Below, in pieces: positions 1 to 23,994 of a stretch of DNA of 64,000 bases. Both the position numbers and the translations under genes were made by a program. Position 1 is the stretch's first letter. Every line of letters begins with the position of its first letter. The notes beneath the pieces were generated by a model that saw only the letters and a list, made by a program, of their open reading frames with translations, was not told the DNA's origin and ran no database searches. The DNA comes from Argopecten irradians (taxonomy: Eukaryota > Mollusca > Bivalvia > Pectinida > Pectinidae): positions 27,387,351 to 27,451,350 of the forward strand of contig NC_091137.1 in the NCBI RefSeq assembly GCF_041381155.1. The letters are read 5' to 3'.

Positions 1-36
1 TCCAACCTATATCTAACCCTGATATTCTGGACACAG

Positions 37-11458
<11,422 letters not shown>

Positions 11459-11806
11459 TGTTTTAACGATATAAAAACCTTAGCAACTGTTGCTATGGAT
11501 ATAAACATGGATAACATTACAAAATATATGGTGTTTACTTTCTGAAGTAATGCTGTTGTTAACATAAATAGATGTATGTACACGTAACTGCAACTTTTAT
11601 GTTTATCCAAAACGATAAACAAATTAGCGTCTATTTCGTTAATGTGAAAGACGTTAGCATTCGGGGTATAAAGTTTGTTTTGTTTCGTTCAAGGGTCAAT
11701 AGCTATTTATTGTGTCGATAATTTTTCATTGACGTTTTTTCAGTTATTTATAATCATAGAGAATGATATAAATTTTGTTCATTGGTGAGTATACTTTAGT
11801 ATGCAC

Positions 11807-11950
11807 ACTGTAAACCAACTTATTTTTGCGTATTTCGCGGGCGATCAGAGTTCTTGAAAATAAATCGCCGCGAAAAAGATTCCACTACAATAAAACAGAG
11901 CGTTGTATATCGAGAAATGAAGTCGCCGTGAATCTAAGTTGGTTTACAGT
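11807..11950. mobile_element. Small MITE (144 bp) with ACTGTAAACCAACTT ends
   Basis: The left end ACTGTAAACCAACTTA is matched in inverted form at the right end (AAGTTGGTTTACAGT). The inside is CpG-containing (GCGGGCGATC, TCGCCGCG) and also partly inverted. No clear target duplication is visible. It lies 350 bp after the adenylate kinase stop. Confidence 0.7.
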
Positions 11951-14099
11951 ACCCGAAATTCTCCTTCGTGATGGAATCGTATATAAGTTTTACAGAAAAA
12001 CAGGGTACAAAACAACAGTTTTCCGTCATTGCATATTGCAGATTTATCTGCCCTTGCAGGTACTGATTGTGACGTCATGTGTTTGCGAGCATAACGTCAC
12101 GCTTTTAAGAGAAAACGGCTTGAGTTTCGCTCACAAAATACTGACGTCACCATGGATATCTACTTGCAAGTATAATTTATCGACCACACATAAAAAAAAA
12201 TTGCTGCTAATATTAAATTTCTAGTTAATTAGACATATACGATAGTTAGGAAAAATAAAGACACTTTCTAATATGACACAAGTAAGTCGATATCAGTAAC
12301 ATATCTACCACTACCACGAATATGAAATGTGTCTAAAGCAGACAAAAACTCACGGTAAATCCCGCTGTCCTTACAGAGGAAAGTCATCAGACGCTATTGA
12401 TTACATATCCAATTCCATATGTAAGCTAAATCTATTTCGACTCAACTCTAAGAAGGGATCGATGAAATGTTTATTTAAATTTATATGTCATTGCTCAATT
12501 TTTGTACTTTTTTAATGGAATTGTCGCTGTGGAACATGTTCGTTCTGCAAGAGGCATCAAAAGCTAAACAGATCCATTTAGATATGGAAACGCAAACTTT
12601 TATGAATGTTTGTTTTATGTAAAACCCCTTTTGTCGATATTGTTTTGGTGCAATTCGTAAATTATTTAACTAATGGATTACTTAAAATATTGCGATATTG
12701 CATACATCGCAATGAGTCTATTGTCATTTTAGAACAAATCACATTACATAAAAATGATTTAGGCGAGAAAACAGTTCAGCAATCGAAAGTATCTCGGAAA
12801 CATCTTCATTTTGAAATCTTCATGCAAACGTTTTAAGCTGATGTATACATGGCCTGGCTATCGTCGGCCTATATTAATACTCCTAGGTGTTCTTTTGTCT
12901 AAAATATACTTTTGTTCCATGATAGTATGAAATATTACGCATATCTCCACAAACGCCTGTTTCCCATTGTCTCAAACGTTATATCGTAGAACATTTTAAC
13001 AATTATTTTGTTTTCCTTTTATTAACTGTTTGATATTGCTAAAGCCAACACATTCACTGATTTGTTTGATCATTGTCTTCTTCATCAATATTGTGCCTTT
13101 CCCTAGGAGCAGATATTCAATGGTCAAATACGTTCGTGGGAATAGAAAGAAACAAACACATGACGTAACTGCAATAGAAAAACACATTGTCTTTTTTGTG
13201 ATATGTAGGCACATTTTTGATACGTCACGATCGTTATCAAACAATGGGTATTGTATGCATGTTCAATGCTCCTTGTGTTTGTGTGTGTTGGTTTGAGTAA
13301 TGATGTATGTCGTTTAATGGTTTCCCTAAGCTGTTGTGAACAGTGCCTTACGCTGTGATAGAGTTGATCAAATGCTTTATGTTTATTTTCCGTTATCTGA
13401 CAGTAGGAATGTTGTTAAAAAGCCATATTTATTGTAGAGATTCCGCTTATTCCCTGTCAATGTGTAAAAACTTTTATTAAATAAATCTATGTAAACACCT
13501 TACATACATAGTTGTTGTATTTACAATTAAGGGCTTTTGTTTTTTTGTTCAGGGGCACTACGTATTCCAATCATATTTCATAATGGTAAAAACTCTTTAT
13601 TTAAATGGCTTTCTGTCGGTTTTAGTGACAAGTTCTGACAATAATGCGATATGCAACTTAACAACGATAAATAAATAAGACTAGAACGGCAACTCTTGAC
13701 AAATTAATTGGATAGATCCAGATTATACTGAAGGATGAGTGTTCTTTCCTTCTGCATCAATCCCCCGTCACTTCATCAAGTTTTTGCAGGTTAAAGGGGA
13801 CAGATCGGTTATTTATGCAAAATATTCTAGCGATATGAAAGGAGCAGCAAATGATCCTGATATCTTATTCGCGAAGGCGGTTGTCGGTCATAAAACTACA
13901 CACAATTAATATCGACCTGCACCTATCGGGATTTATTTGTTATCTAATCTGTTAAAACACGAGGTCGTGATAGTAAGTGTACAATCTAATGATAATGATA
14001 AACAGTACAAACCAACTAAATTTTCGCAGTAATTGAATCTCATCATTGAGAACTTTTATAGAGATTAATTTTCACGAGTTCTAATCATTTAAGTTATAT
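11951..14099. other. Intergenic, nothing recognised
   Basis: AT-rich DNA between adenylate kinase and the pearl-like element. Open frames at 12327-12515, 12606-12836 and 13030-13296 have no domain, splice or composition support. Confidence 0.5.
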
Positions 14100-14100
14100 A

Positions 14101-15118
14101 CAAGAGGCCCATGGGCCTTAACGGTCATCTGACTTTAGCACAATACAACATAGTCGTTTAACGATTTTAGCTTATTTGACCCCTGTGACCTTTAATGGGG
14201 ATCATGATCATTCATTTGAGCAAATTTGGTAGCTCTTCGTCCCAGAATGTCACAGGCCCAATATCAGGTCGCTAGGCCTCCTAGTTATTCTCAAGAAGTC
14301 ATTTAAAGATTTTAACCTATTTTACCCCTGTGACCTTGAATGAAAGTCAAGGTCATTCGTTTGAACAAACTTGGTAGCCCTTCATGCCAACATGTCACAG
14401 GCCAAATATGAGTATCCTGGGCCTTTCGGTTCTTGAGAAGACGTTGAAAAGATTTAAGCCTATTTGACACCTGTGACTTTGAATGAAGGTCAGTGTCATT
14501 CATTTGAACAAACTTGGTAGCCCTTCATCCCAGCATGTCACAAGCCCAATATCAGGTCTCTAGGCATCCTATTTATTCGCAGGTAGTCGTTAAAAGATTT
14601 TAGACTATTTGATCCCTGTGATCTTGAATGAAGGTCAAGTTTATTCATTTGAACAAACCTGGTAGGCTGGTAGCCATTTATTGCAGCATGCAACAGGCCC
14701 AATATCAGGTCTCTAGGCCTCTCAGTTATTATTAAGAAGTTGTTGAAAGATTTTAGCCTATTTGACCCCTATTTGACGGTCATTCATTTAAACAAATTTG
14801 ATAGATTTTCATCCCAGCATGCCACAGGCTCAATATCAGGTATCTAGGCCTCTTAGTTATTCACAAGAATTTGTTTAAAGGATTTTAGGCTTTTTGACTC
14901 ATATTACCTTGAATGAAGGTCAAGGTAATTTATTTGAACAAACGTGGTAGCCCTTCATCCCAGTATGGTACAGGTTAAATATCAGTATCCTGGGCCTTCT
15001 GGTTTTTGAGAAGTCATTTGAATAAAAAGTTTACGCACGGTGGACGGCGCACGGCACACGACGTCGGACGGTGGATGATGACATAGGTCATCCTGACCCT
15101 TCGGGTCTGATGACCTAA
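14101..15118 (+). mobile_element. Pearl-like repeat element with ~146-bp tandem core
   Basis: It starts CAAGAGGCCCATGGGCC (a palindrome), continues TTAACGGTCATCTGAC, then has about six diverged core units. Each unit has TATTTGACCCCTGTGACC, GAAGGTCAAGGTCATTCA, GGTAGCCCTTCATCCCAGCA and TCTAGGCC. It ends in a hairpin, AGGTCATCCTGACCC / GGGTC..GATGACCT, followed by AA. Architecture (head, tandem core, hairpin tail) matches what is described for bivalve pearl elements, which have been linked to Helentron-type transposons; that link is inference here. No coding capacity. Confidence 0.8.
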
Positions 15119-15235
15119 CAAGCGATAATTAAAGTTTGGTTTAAAGTAAATTTTAGAGTATTCAATATCAATAATTGGTCACTAAAAAAGTGGAACATCA
15201 AATGCATCGAAGTGACATTGAATTTGGTTTGTAAC

Positions 15236-15660
15236 CTGATGACATCTATGCGCTGTTGACATGACATTTTGATGTAATTAGATTATTTTTCAATCTCGGT
15301 GGTTAGTACCTTGATGACATCTATGCACTGTTGACATGACATTTTGATGTAATCAGATTCTTTTTCACTGTCGGTGGTTGGTACCCTGATGACATCTATG
15401 CGCTGTTGACATGACATTTTGATGTTATTAAGATTCTTTTTCACTCTCGGTGGTTGGTACCCTGATGACATCTATGCGCTGTTGACATGACATTTTGATG
15501 TTATTAAGATTCTTTTTCACTCTCGGTGGTTGGTACCCTGATGACATCTATGCGCTGTTGACATGACATTTTGATGTAATTAGATTCTTTTTTTACTCTC
15601 GGTGGTTGGTATCCTGATGATATATATGCGCTGTTGACATGACATTTGTATGTAGCGAAT
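15236..15660. repeat. Tandem repeat, 76-bp unit, six copies
   Basis: Unit starts CTGATGACATCTATGCGCTG, continues TTGACATGACATTTTGATGT and ends CTCGGTGGTTGGTACC. Starts at 15386, 15462 and 15538 give an exact 76-bp period; outer copies are more diverged. Two ~60-residue frames on the minus strand are by-products of the repeat. Confidence 0.93.
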
Positions 15661-17117
15661 GGTGAGAGGTAACGGTCGAAAACTGACAATCCAATTATCT
15701 ATCCGGAAGGATTAGGGACAGGTAAGGGCGGCGAAGGGGAATCAAAAGTAATACAGGATGTCCTTTTATAATTCACCACATTCAACAGACGATGTGATGT
15801 TACAGTGGCGTTTGCCACTAACTGGGCTTTAATGAGTAATGTAATATACTTCAACTAGTGACATATCGCATATCAGTGGGACATTTAGTATGAAAAGCTA
15901 GAATTTGATGTAAAGGACGTTTACAGTATATTAGATAGAGGGTCCTACATGAGTGGACAACAAAGTTATTAAAAGAGTTCAATTATTTGATATGCCCTGA
16001 GCCTTTAGGCGAGTTTAATAACATCCATTTTATGTACATATTGTAGATACGAGTGTAAAATTCCAATAGTCACAATACTAGTATTTATGGAAATCAAGAG
16101 AGCGACGAAATCAGAACCCAAGATCATGAAATGTTCGAAAACAGTCTTATAAAAGGTAAGACAAATGACGTTACAAAAAGTTAACTGATTTTTGATTGGC
16201 TAAGCAAAAACTTATGCCAAAGACTGTTTCATGATCCTTGGACCAGGTTAGGATATGGCAGTTCCGCCCAACAAGACATTCGTGCACGTCATATCTTGAT
16301 TTTGACGTCATCATTACAAGTTGACTAGTTACGATACAAAGCATACTTTGTTACATTTACGTAAATTTCATCATGAAATACGTGAAGAATATCCAATAAC
16401 GCGGTTCATTCCCTACATTTCGTAAACAGTCAATAATATTGTTAATTTCAAAGTGAAAGGTTATAAGCAATCAGCACATACAACAATGTCCTATACCTAC
16501 CTAGTCATACACACATTAAAATATTCCGACAGATGTTAGGTTTTTGAACTGCTCCTACAACATATACAAAACCACATACAAATGTTTTCTTAATGCATCT
16601 TTAGTAAGTCAACAAAAGAACGCGATAGCAAAAAGCAGGGGGCATGGGCGGCAGTTCGCGGACATAGGACATCGTATGGCATGTAACAAAAGACATTTGT
16701 AACGACTAATAGATTGGAAAATAGAAAGTTACTCTTCCGTAAAATAAACCTTCCTCATCACCAACTGTCGCTTTTTCATGATTTATATCTGATATATCAC
16801 AACTAATTATTATAAAAAATCTATATAGTAAACTTTGAACATATAACTTTTATCTTAATTCCATCACAAGTCAAATTAAGACATTTATTTTATTTCTTTT
16901 AAGAGTGTTATTTCTTTCAATCGATCATTTACTGATTTTCAACTCGCTGGCCTTAATTGTTCTTGCCTGTGGGTTAATCTTTTGCCGATGCTTCTCCATT
17001 CGACCAGTTCAAAAACAGATGTTGCGCCTGATTAGCGGCCATTCGACATTTACCCGGGATAGGAGTTATACGCCAGGAAATTATTCTCCCATAACAACAT
17101 ACCCTAGTTACTCAATC
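15661..17117. other. Intergenic upstream of the cysteine-rich peptide gene
   Basis: No second gene seen. It should contain the promoter and 5' UTR of the gene starting at 17118. AT-rich stretches near 16810-16835 (TATAAAAAAT, TATATAG) could be a TATA box but are not decisive. Confidence 0.35.
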
Positions 17118-20100
17118 ATGAACGGAACCTGGATGATGTTACCGGTCGTGGTAAGTAAATCAATCTGTATAAAATAAATTAGTCCGCGCATATCGAAAAA
17201 ATAGATAAATAAAAGCAATGACAATTTCAAGAAAACAAATCCACAAAAACGGCGTAGTGGTTAATATTTGTATGGAAGTCATAGATCTCTTTCATCGTGT
17301 TATGATATTTAAGTACTTACTTACAACTTCAGAAACAAAATCCTTATTTTATGTTAAATGTTTTATAAGCCAATCTTACTACTAGTGACTGCGATCAGAG
17401 GCTTGGCATTATAAACTTTCACTTTTACTCGTATGTCCAAACTATTATGAATTTAAGGAAGAATTTTATCAAAACGTATTTCTGGCATAACCATGTGCAT
17501 TAAGAGTTTAAGAATTATTAAATTTGAATAGTATAAGAAAACTATAATGGTTGGGTAAATATATTGTTTATGCCGAAATATTTTTAGACTAAAACGTGTA
17601 GCATCATTTTTCGTACTTCTTGGTGATATACTTTGAATGTTTGTATAAACTGATGAGCAGTTATACTAAAATGAATGAAGACTTAAAATACCAACAGGTT
17701 CGTAATTATCTAAGCTTATACATGCTACTTAGCTTGAACTCAATCGCTGGCTGATTATTTATTGAATTGAAGCTGATATTTCTTATTTAATAGCTCTTTC
17801 CAAATATTTAACTAGAATATACGACCTAGTAATATGTGCTTTGAATCTAGCTGGTGATTATTACATTGTTTACTTTATTAAATATTAATATAATTTTTCG
17901 GTAGCGTCCACAGTCTCCATTAAACACCGATTCCAAATCACGATCTATGACTGGATAACGTATAAATAGCTGTTTTTGTTTTTTTTTATTTTTATGGACC
18001 CGAGGATGGCCAAGAGGCCGAAAATTGTTCTGTTTAAAAAAACGTATTTTCTCCCTCTGAAGAACGATTAATATATTATTGATATGATAATTTAAATATA
18101 AACCAACGAATTTTGTTTAATGTATCAGAATCACTATTGTTCCATCGGCTAACCACAAATTTACTCACGAAAGCATGCCAACTTAACTAAAATAATGATT
18201 CCATGCATAATCCACTCATTAAAAACATATAATTTTCTTTCAGTTGATCTTAGGGATTCACGTGAGTATGATTTTGCATGAATCGGAACAAGTAACGAAA
18301 GTTACGTTAAAATGTTTTTTTTTTTTTTTTTTTCATTTACCAATTGTACCGGAAATGCAGAAGCTATGTTGGTTCCTTATACTGATACTTTTCACTATGA
18401 TGGGTTTTTTTTTTAAACAAGGATGTTATGAACACATTTATTTCGGCGCAATAAAGTTTGAGAGCAAAATTGATTTAGAGCGAGTTAACACAATGATGAA
18501 TATATCCATTCACATACAGTGTGCTCCATAATTCATGCTACACGTTCAAATTGTAACATCGTTTGACATACGTGAGTAACAAAAAAAGATATGTATGGTA
18601 TATGAAGGCATGCAATAAAAAGTTTTATTGTATTTATAATACAAAGGAATTATTTAATATTTGATAATTTTTTCTATCAGACATTTAGAAAATGTAATTT
18701 GCGTTTTAGATTGAAATTCTCTAAAACATTCCTCTCACAGTATTCCATTTGTCGGACCAAACTATTGCATTTCTTTCCCGAACTTTGTAATACTCTTCTC
18801 TTGATTATATATGTATGAAAAGCGATGTATTGGAATCACTAGTGTCCTGAAGGTCCAGAAAATAACTAAAACTCTTTAATTGATTCATTTTACGAGAGAA
18901 AATCACAATTTAATTTGATACTAATCTACAGGGATAATTATTTTAAAATATTCAATACGTCTACATGTCACCGGGTCATTCTTTCCATTTCATTCGCAGC
19001 ATATGTATGTACGATTTAGTTGCTTAACTATACGAGGAGAAAAAAATATTTGATACTAATCTACGGGGATAGTTATTTTAACATATTCAATACGTTTACA
19101 TGTAACCGGGTCATTCATTCCATTTCATTCGCAGCATAATTTTATGTACATGTATGTGCGATATTTAACAATTAAAGGATTGTTAGATTGCATTTATTGG
19201 AGATATAAATGCAATCTGGGTGGCAGATAAATAGAATGGCGCCTGTTAGGGCGCTATGAATATTTATCTGCCACCCAGATTGCATTTATATATCCAATAA
19301 ATGCAATCTAACAATCCTTTAATTGTTATATTTACATTTTACTTTCTAGTTCAAAGTAAAACACAATTTAGATGCGAGTGAAATTTAAATTTCCCACTTC
19401 AGCCATTTAACCTCAACAGCCAAGTTCAATGTAATAAAAAATAGTCCCTATAAAAAATTGAAAAGATAACAAAATTTCAATGTTTTTCAATAGCGTTTCA
19501 TTTTACTTTCAATTATCCAGACATTTAAAAGATTTTTTACAAGTTTCATAACCAAACTGGTTCATTCAACTATAATGTCAAATTTTCTGCGCGGACTAAC
19601 ATGGTTTCAGTAAAAGAGACTAACATCCATTTATTAAGATATAACTGCACCAAGTCTAGGCTGCATTTATTGGCTCATAATGCAGATCACGATTATCATT
19701 AGAGTAATGGGAGTCGCAGTGGCCAAATGTAAATATAGTTGCTTAACTATACGAGGAGAAACTGATTTTCGTTGACGGGTGAAACATTCGCGCGGTAACA
19801 AGTTCCATCAACAATATGAATTACAGATCATCTTGTCATTTCCCCATTCTACTAATGGAAGTGGTACTGGGGTCTAGGTTAAACTGGCTTACGTGTAAAT
19901 TGCAATAATCTTATTTGATTGGATAGTGCAATTGTAACTCATCCACCTTGAAGACACATTTAAAATCTTCTTATTGAGCATTTGAACAGTTCATTACGAT
20001 ATTTTAGGGGTCTAATGTGCAATGAACCAGATAATAATATTCACCGAGTGATATTTTTTTTGTATTGCAGGCCGTGCTTGCTAAGGATAAATGGGAGACA

Positions 20101-23100
20101 GGTGAAGCTAATGTAAGTTTTATATTGAACATGAAGCACAGACATCAACTGTGCTGCTAAATATATAACAAAACGGCCCAATCACCAGGTCTGGTTCACA
20201 GGGATTTGCTCTGATACGGTTTTCCAACAGGTGGAACAACAATTTTCACGTGCGACTTATATGGCAGCGTTTTATATGCAAATCGTGAAATTCTTTCGCC
20301 GTGAATGTGCTACTGGGTATGACCACACATTACGTACATTAAGTAATTTTAACACAAATTTCCATCTTTGTCTCCTATACCAGCCTCGTTTCTGAAATAA
20401 TTATCGTATTTATCGAGAAAATGTAATTTTATTGATGTAATGAAGAGTTGTATAGTGGTAGCCATGTCATTCAGGCTCAGACGAAACTAGCTTATTGCAA
20501 GAGATAAACCAGTTCTACATCATAAGAGAAAGAGCTTATAGAAGTGGCTATGGAATATGATCTTTTCATTCTCTTTCCATATACGAGTGGCGAATTCATG
20601 GTCGAATGTGACGTATCATTCTACCTAGACAATCGTACGACAATATATTTTGATTATCACGTGATATTTTGCTGTAAAATCACAAATCACAAATATAGTT
20701 TTATTTATAGCATATGTGACAAGTCAAATTTACAATGACTGCATGATTTTAGCAGAACGGACCAACCGTGATAAAATAATACTAACAAGAGGCCCATGGG
20801 CCTTAACGGTCATCTGACTATTAGTCCAATACAAGATAAAAGATTTTAGCTCATGAATATTCATCTTTGAACGAAAACGAGGCTTAGTGAGCATAGCGGT
20901 GGTAGTAATACATGTACATTAATGGTATAATTTTACTTACCTTATCATTAAATTTAAATTCACATAATATTCCCGTAGAGGTACATGGATCAATTTGATC
21001 ACATCAGTGGCTGATCGATTTATGGCATAAACATGTTTAATAAATCCCAGAGGCGAGAGGAAAGAAAATGCAGGTACAATGTATCCATGTCAACGATTTC
21101 CTTTATTGAGGCCAAGCTGAATTACAGTATTGGTACTCGTTGCCTAAACTGAAATAAGGCTATATATTATACATGTATGGTGCCAAATAAACAAGGGACA
21201 TGAACCAAACAATTAAATAACATAAATACCACTCCTAACCTTCATTATCAGAGTCTCAAGTTGCCTTCCCCATATTCCCTTTAGGTCAGTATTTGGGTCC
21301 CAGTCTGTTTATATTTAACAGCTGTCCCCTCTGATCACATTTTGCCATTAATTTCCCTATTAAGGTATACATAAATTAAGTTGTTATCACAAATTTCACC
21401 TAGCTCTGGTTGTCCCCTTTACCAATCTCCAATAAACACCCTTTGTCTATGACATGTGGACAATTACAAACACCAATTATGTTCACGATATTGCAAACAA
21501 ATGATATTTGTTATTAGAATAAAGCATTCCTTAATGACTATTTCTGTCTAATGATCACCTTCTTAATAAGATCAATTTCTTTATGGCGCAAACAAAATGG
21601 TAAACTTTACATTATATGACCTTTTGTCGTGACCACTTGGCTACAAAGCCCAATTTCTCATTGCACTTTTGGGTTTAGATAGGCTTCCCTGAATATATGT
21701 GTTTTCCTCATTTTTATGTATCACAAAATAAAAGTACATTGTACTTGATATATTGAGCTTGCTGCAAGGATCATTTTAACTGAAATATGTGTTGGTCATT
21801 TTTAAGTATTTGACAATTCTAGAGGGGCTATTAACAAAGAAATATTACGAAATTTCCTGAAACATAGGGATCGTTTTCAAAATCTGAGGATCATAGTCGA
21901 AATGGCTACTCTAAAATTATCCCTGAAGTTGTGATCACAAAACACATATCCTATAAAATCAGTGCACAGATCATAAGCATGATAAAACACATAAATATGC
22001 ATCAGTATACCACCCATTTAAACTTAAATAAAATGATTAATAAAAAGAGGAGTTGCGATTGAAAGCCTTAATTGTTCATGCAATTATAGAAAACATCGCA
22101 AATGTGATCATTTCAGTAAATATATTTGGTTTTCTTCTAAAGAATTGAACCCGTGTTCAGATTTGATTATTGATGTCCATAGATCATTATATTCAGTTAC
22201 TTTATTTCAGTTTTTCAATATCTACCAGAAATATGAATTTAAGATGTTAGTTTTAGAAATAATTCACTCTAATAATTAACATTTAAATATATCAGCTTTT
22301 ATCAGCTATGAAGTTAGTGTCCTCGTGATTATGCACAAAAAGTGTTGTTTCATTTTAGGAAAAGGTTATGCATGTATATAACAACCGGCACGTTCACTTA
22401 AAAAATTACGGTAAAGAACTAAACACTTAATTTGATTTTTTTTTTTCATTTATGTAAAACACACATGTATAGAATTCTCCACTCTTGTACTTAAATGTGT
22501 GGAAACAAACTACACATGTAAACAGATACAGTGTAAATAACTGATGGTAAAATATAGAATGCAATGTTATACAGATAAATCTACAATGATCTTCAACATT
22601 ATGTACCCTTTTCTCTGCCTATGTTGATAATCAACCTTCTTTTACACTTCAGTATTAAAAATTTGATGAAAATGAGCAATTAAAACTATTTTCATGACAT
22701 TGAACAGCATTGTGGTTTGTTTTTGTAAGATATGTTGCATTAATTGTATATACGTTGCTACGGTGCCTGTGCTCACTAAGCCTCGATCTGAATTAGGAAT
22801 GTCAGGCATGCATATAATTTGGGCCTTAACGGTCATCTGACTATTAGTCCAATACAAGATAAAAGATTTTAGCCTATTTGACTCCTGTGACCTTGATAGA
22901 AGATCAAGGTTATTCTTCTGAACAAACTTGGTAGCCCTTCATCCAAGCATGTCACAGGCCCAATATCAGGTCTCTAGGCCTCTTAATTATTCACAATAAG
23001 TTATTTAAAGATTTTAGCCAGTTTGACCCCTGTGACATTGAATGAAGTTTAAGGTCCTTAATTTGAATAAACTTGGTAGCCATTCATCAAAGCATGTCAA

Positions 23101-23850
23101 GGGCCCAATATCAGGTCTTGAAGTTGTTTAAAGGATTTTAGCCTATTTGACCCCTGTGACCTTGAATGAAGGTCAAGGTCATTCATTTGAACAAACTTCG
23201 TAGCCCTTCATCCCAGCATTCTGCAAGCCCCTAGTCCTTTCGGTTATTGAGAAGAAGTCGTTTGAATGAAAAGGTTACGCATGGCACATGGTGCACAGCA
23301 GACGGCCCACAGTCATAGTACAGACAATGAACGGTGCATGAAAATAGGTCATCCTGACCCTTCGGGTCAGATGACCTAAAAACATTTTTTTCCGCAGAAA
23401 AGCATTTTGTTTATTTCTGTTTCAAAATAAATTTGAGGTTAATTTCAAGGAATTAATATTGAATAGAATTGCTTTGTAAAAGTATTTTGAAAGGCTACAT
23501 AGACATACATTTGAAATGCCGGATAGAAATTGAATTGGAATTACTTTCAAATAAACAAATATGAAAGTTAGTGAACAAAATGACTAGCTGAAAAATATAT
23601 AATTACCATTTCTCCTGAACAGAGCGTGGACAGCACCTGTAAAAACGCCCTTGCTTCAGCACCCATCACAGACATGATTTGCCAGAATAAGAAATGTAAA
23701 GAGGACGTAGACGACAATGGAAAAGTCAAGTACAAGTGTATACAGAAAAACAAAAATGTGTGTTGCTGGTCAAATTATTGTGGACATCACATTTGTCTGC
23801 CAAAACTTCAGGAGGAGGGAAGCTTTTTGAAACTCCTCACGAGAAGTTAG
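17118..23850 (+). CDS. Small secreted cysteine-rich protein, four exons (106 residues)
   Basis: Exons 17118-17150, 18244-18261, 20071-20112 and 23623-23850 (stop TAG). Donors GTAAGT, GTGAGT, GTAAGT; acceptors TTTCAG, TTGCAG, GAACAG; every junction is phase 0. Joined, the first 21 residues form a signal peptide: MNGTWMMLPVV from exon 1, LILGIH from exon 2 and AVLA from exon 3, with a likely cut after AVLA. The mature part (about 85 residues) has exactly eight cysteines: C37-X13-C51-X4-C56-X13-C70-X7-C78-C79-X4-C84-X4-C89, enough for four disulfides. It is lysine-rich before the CC pair. I do not recognise the family; function unknown. An AATAAA lies at 23989-23994. None of the first three exons is visible as a long open frame, and the coherent signal peptide is the main support. 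Confidence 0.72.
18244..18261 (+). CDS. 18-nt microexon of the cysteine-rich peptide gene
   Basis: TTTTCTTTCAG precedes and GTGAGT follows. The six codons LILGIH are phase 0 and supply the middle of the hydrophobic signal-peptide core; without them the core would be only about 10 residues. Part of the gene spanning 17118-23850. Confidence 0.65.
18916..19165. repeat. Local direct duplication (~135 bp, two copies)
   Basis: TTTGATACTAATCTAC, TTCAATACGT, CCGGGTCATTC and CATTTCATTCGCAGCATA occur in the same order in 18916-19016 and again in 19049-19160 with a few differences. It lies in the intron 18262-20070 of the cysteine-rich gene, next to the foldback element. Confidence 0.8.
19167..19327. 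mobile_element. Foldback element, ~66-bp near-perfect inverted arms
   Basis: Begins AACAATTAAAGGATTGTTAG and ends with its reverse complement. The arms also contain GCAATCTGGGTGGCAGATAA and its inverse around a ~28-bp loop. ATATTT flanks both sides (19161-19166, 19328-19333) and is the likely target duplication. Intronic, no coding. Confidence 0.85.
20786..23379 (+). mobile_element. Pearl-like element split by a 2-kb insertion
   Basis: The head (CAAGAGGCCCATGGGCC) at 20786-20850 and the core plus terminal hairpin at 22821-23379 belong to one element of the same family as 14101-15118. They are separated by the insertion 20851-22820. Core units resume at 22874. The tail hairpin AGGTCATCCTGACCC / GGGTCAGATGACCT is intact. 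It lies in the last intron of the cysteine-rich gene. Confidence 0.85.
20851..22820. mobile_element. 1970-bp insertion flanked by a 53-bp exact direct repeat
   Basis: The 53-bp stretch at 20798-20850 is repeated exactly at 22821-22873 and belongs to the interrupted pearl-like element. Inside, the 16-mer CGAGGCTTAGTGAGCA at 20878-20893 is inverted at 22770-22785, 27 bp and 35 bp from the insert's edges. No open frame of note; the inserted element is not recognised. Confidence 0.7.
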
Positions 23851-23994
23851 TATCGGAACAGTTTCACTTTACACGTCACCAACTTAATGAAATGATACAT
23901 GGAAACTTGAAAATCAAGTGGAGTTGGTTTTTCTTATATAATAAACATCATATCAAATCTACATTACAGTGAAATATGCTGTCAATTCAATAAA

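Noticed and set aside
3..36. Open frame continuing left from the adenylate kinase P-loop
   Set aside because: It would replace the conserved hydrophobic strand with ILDT, and a branch-point-like CTAAC plus CAG acceptor fit an intron end better.
11826..12224. 132-residue plus-strand frame
   Set aside because: Starts inside a MITE and has no domain, codon or splice support.
15283..15689. Two ~60-residue minus-strand frames
   Set aside because: By-products of the 76-bp tandem repeat.
16905..17177. 90-residue frame with an early hydrophobic stretch (LIFNSLALIVLACGLIF)
   Set aside because: It has no ATG before the stretch and passes through the 17151 donor. The ATG at 17118 gives a better signal peptide after splicing, so the upstream part is treated as 5' UTR.
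18244..18531. 95-residue frame starting at the microexon
   Set aside because: After 18 nt it runs through a GTGAGT donor and a poly-T tract; only the first six codons are supported as coding.
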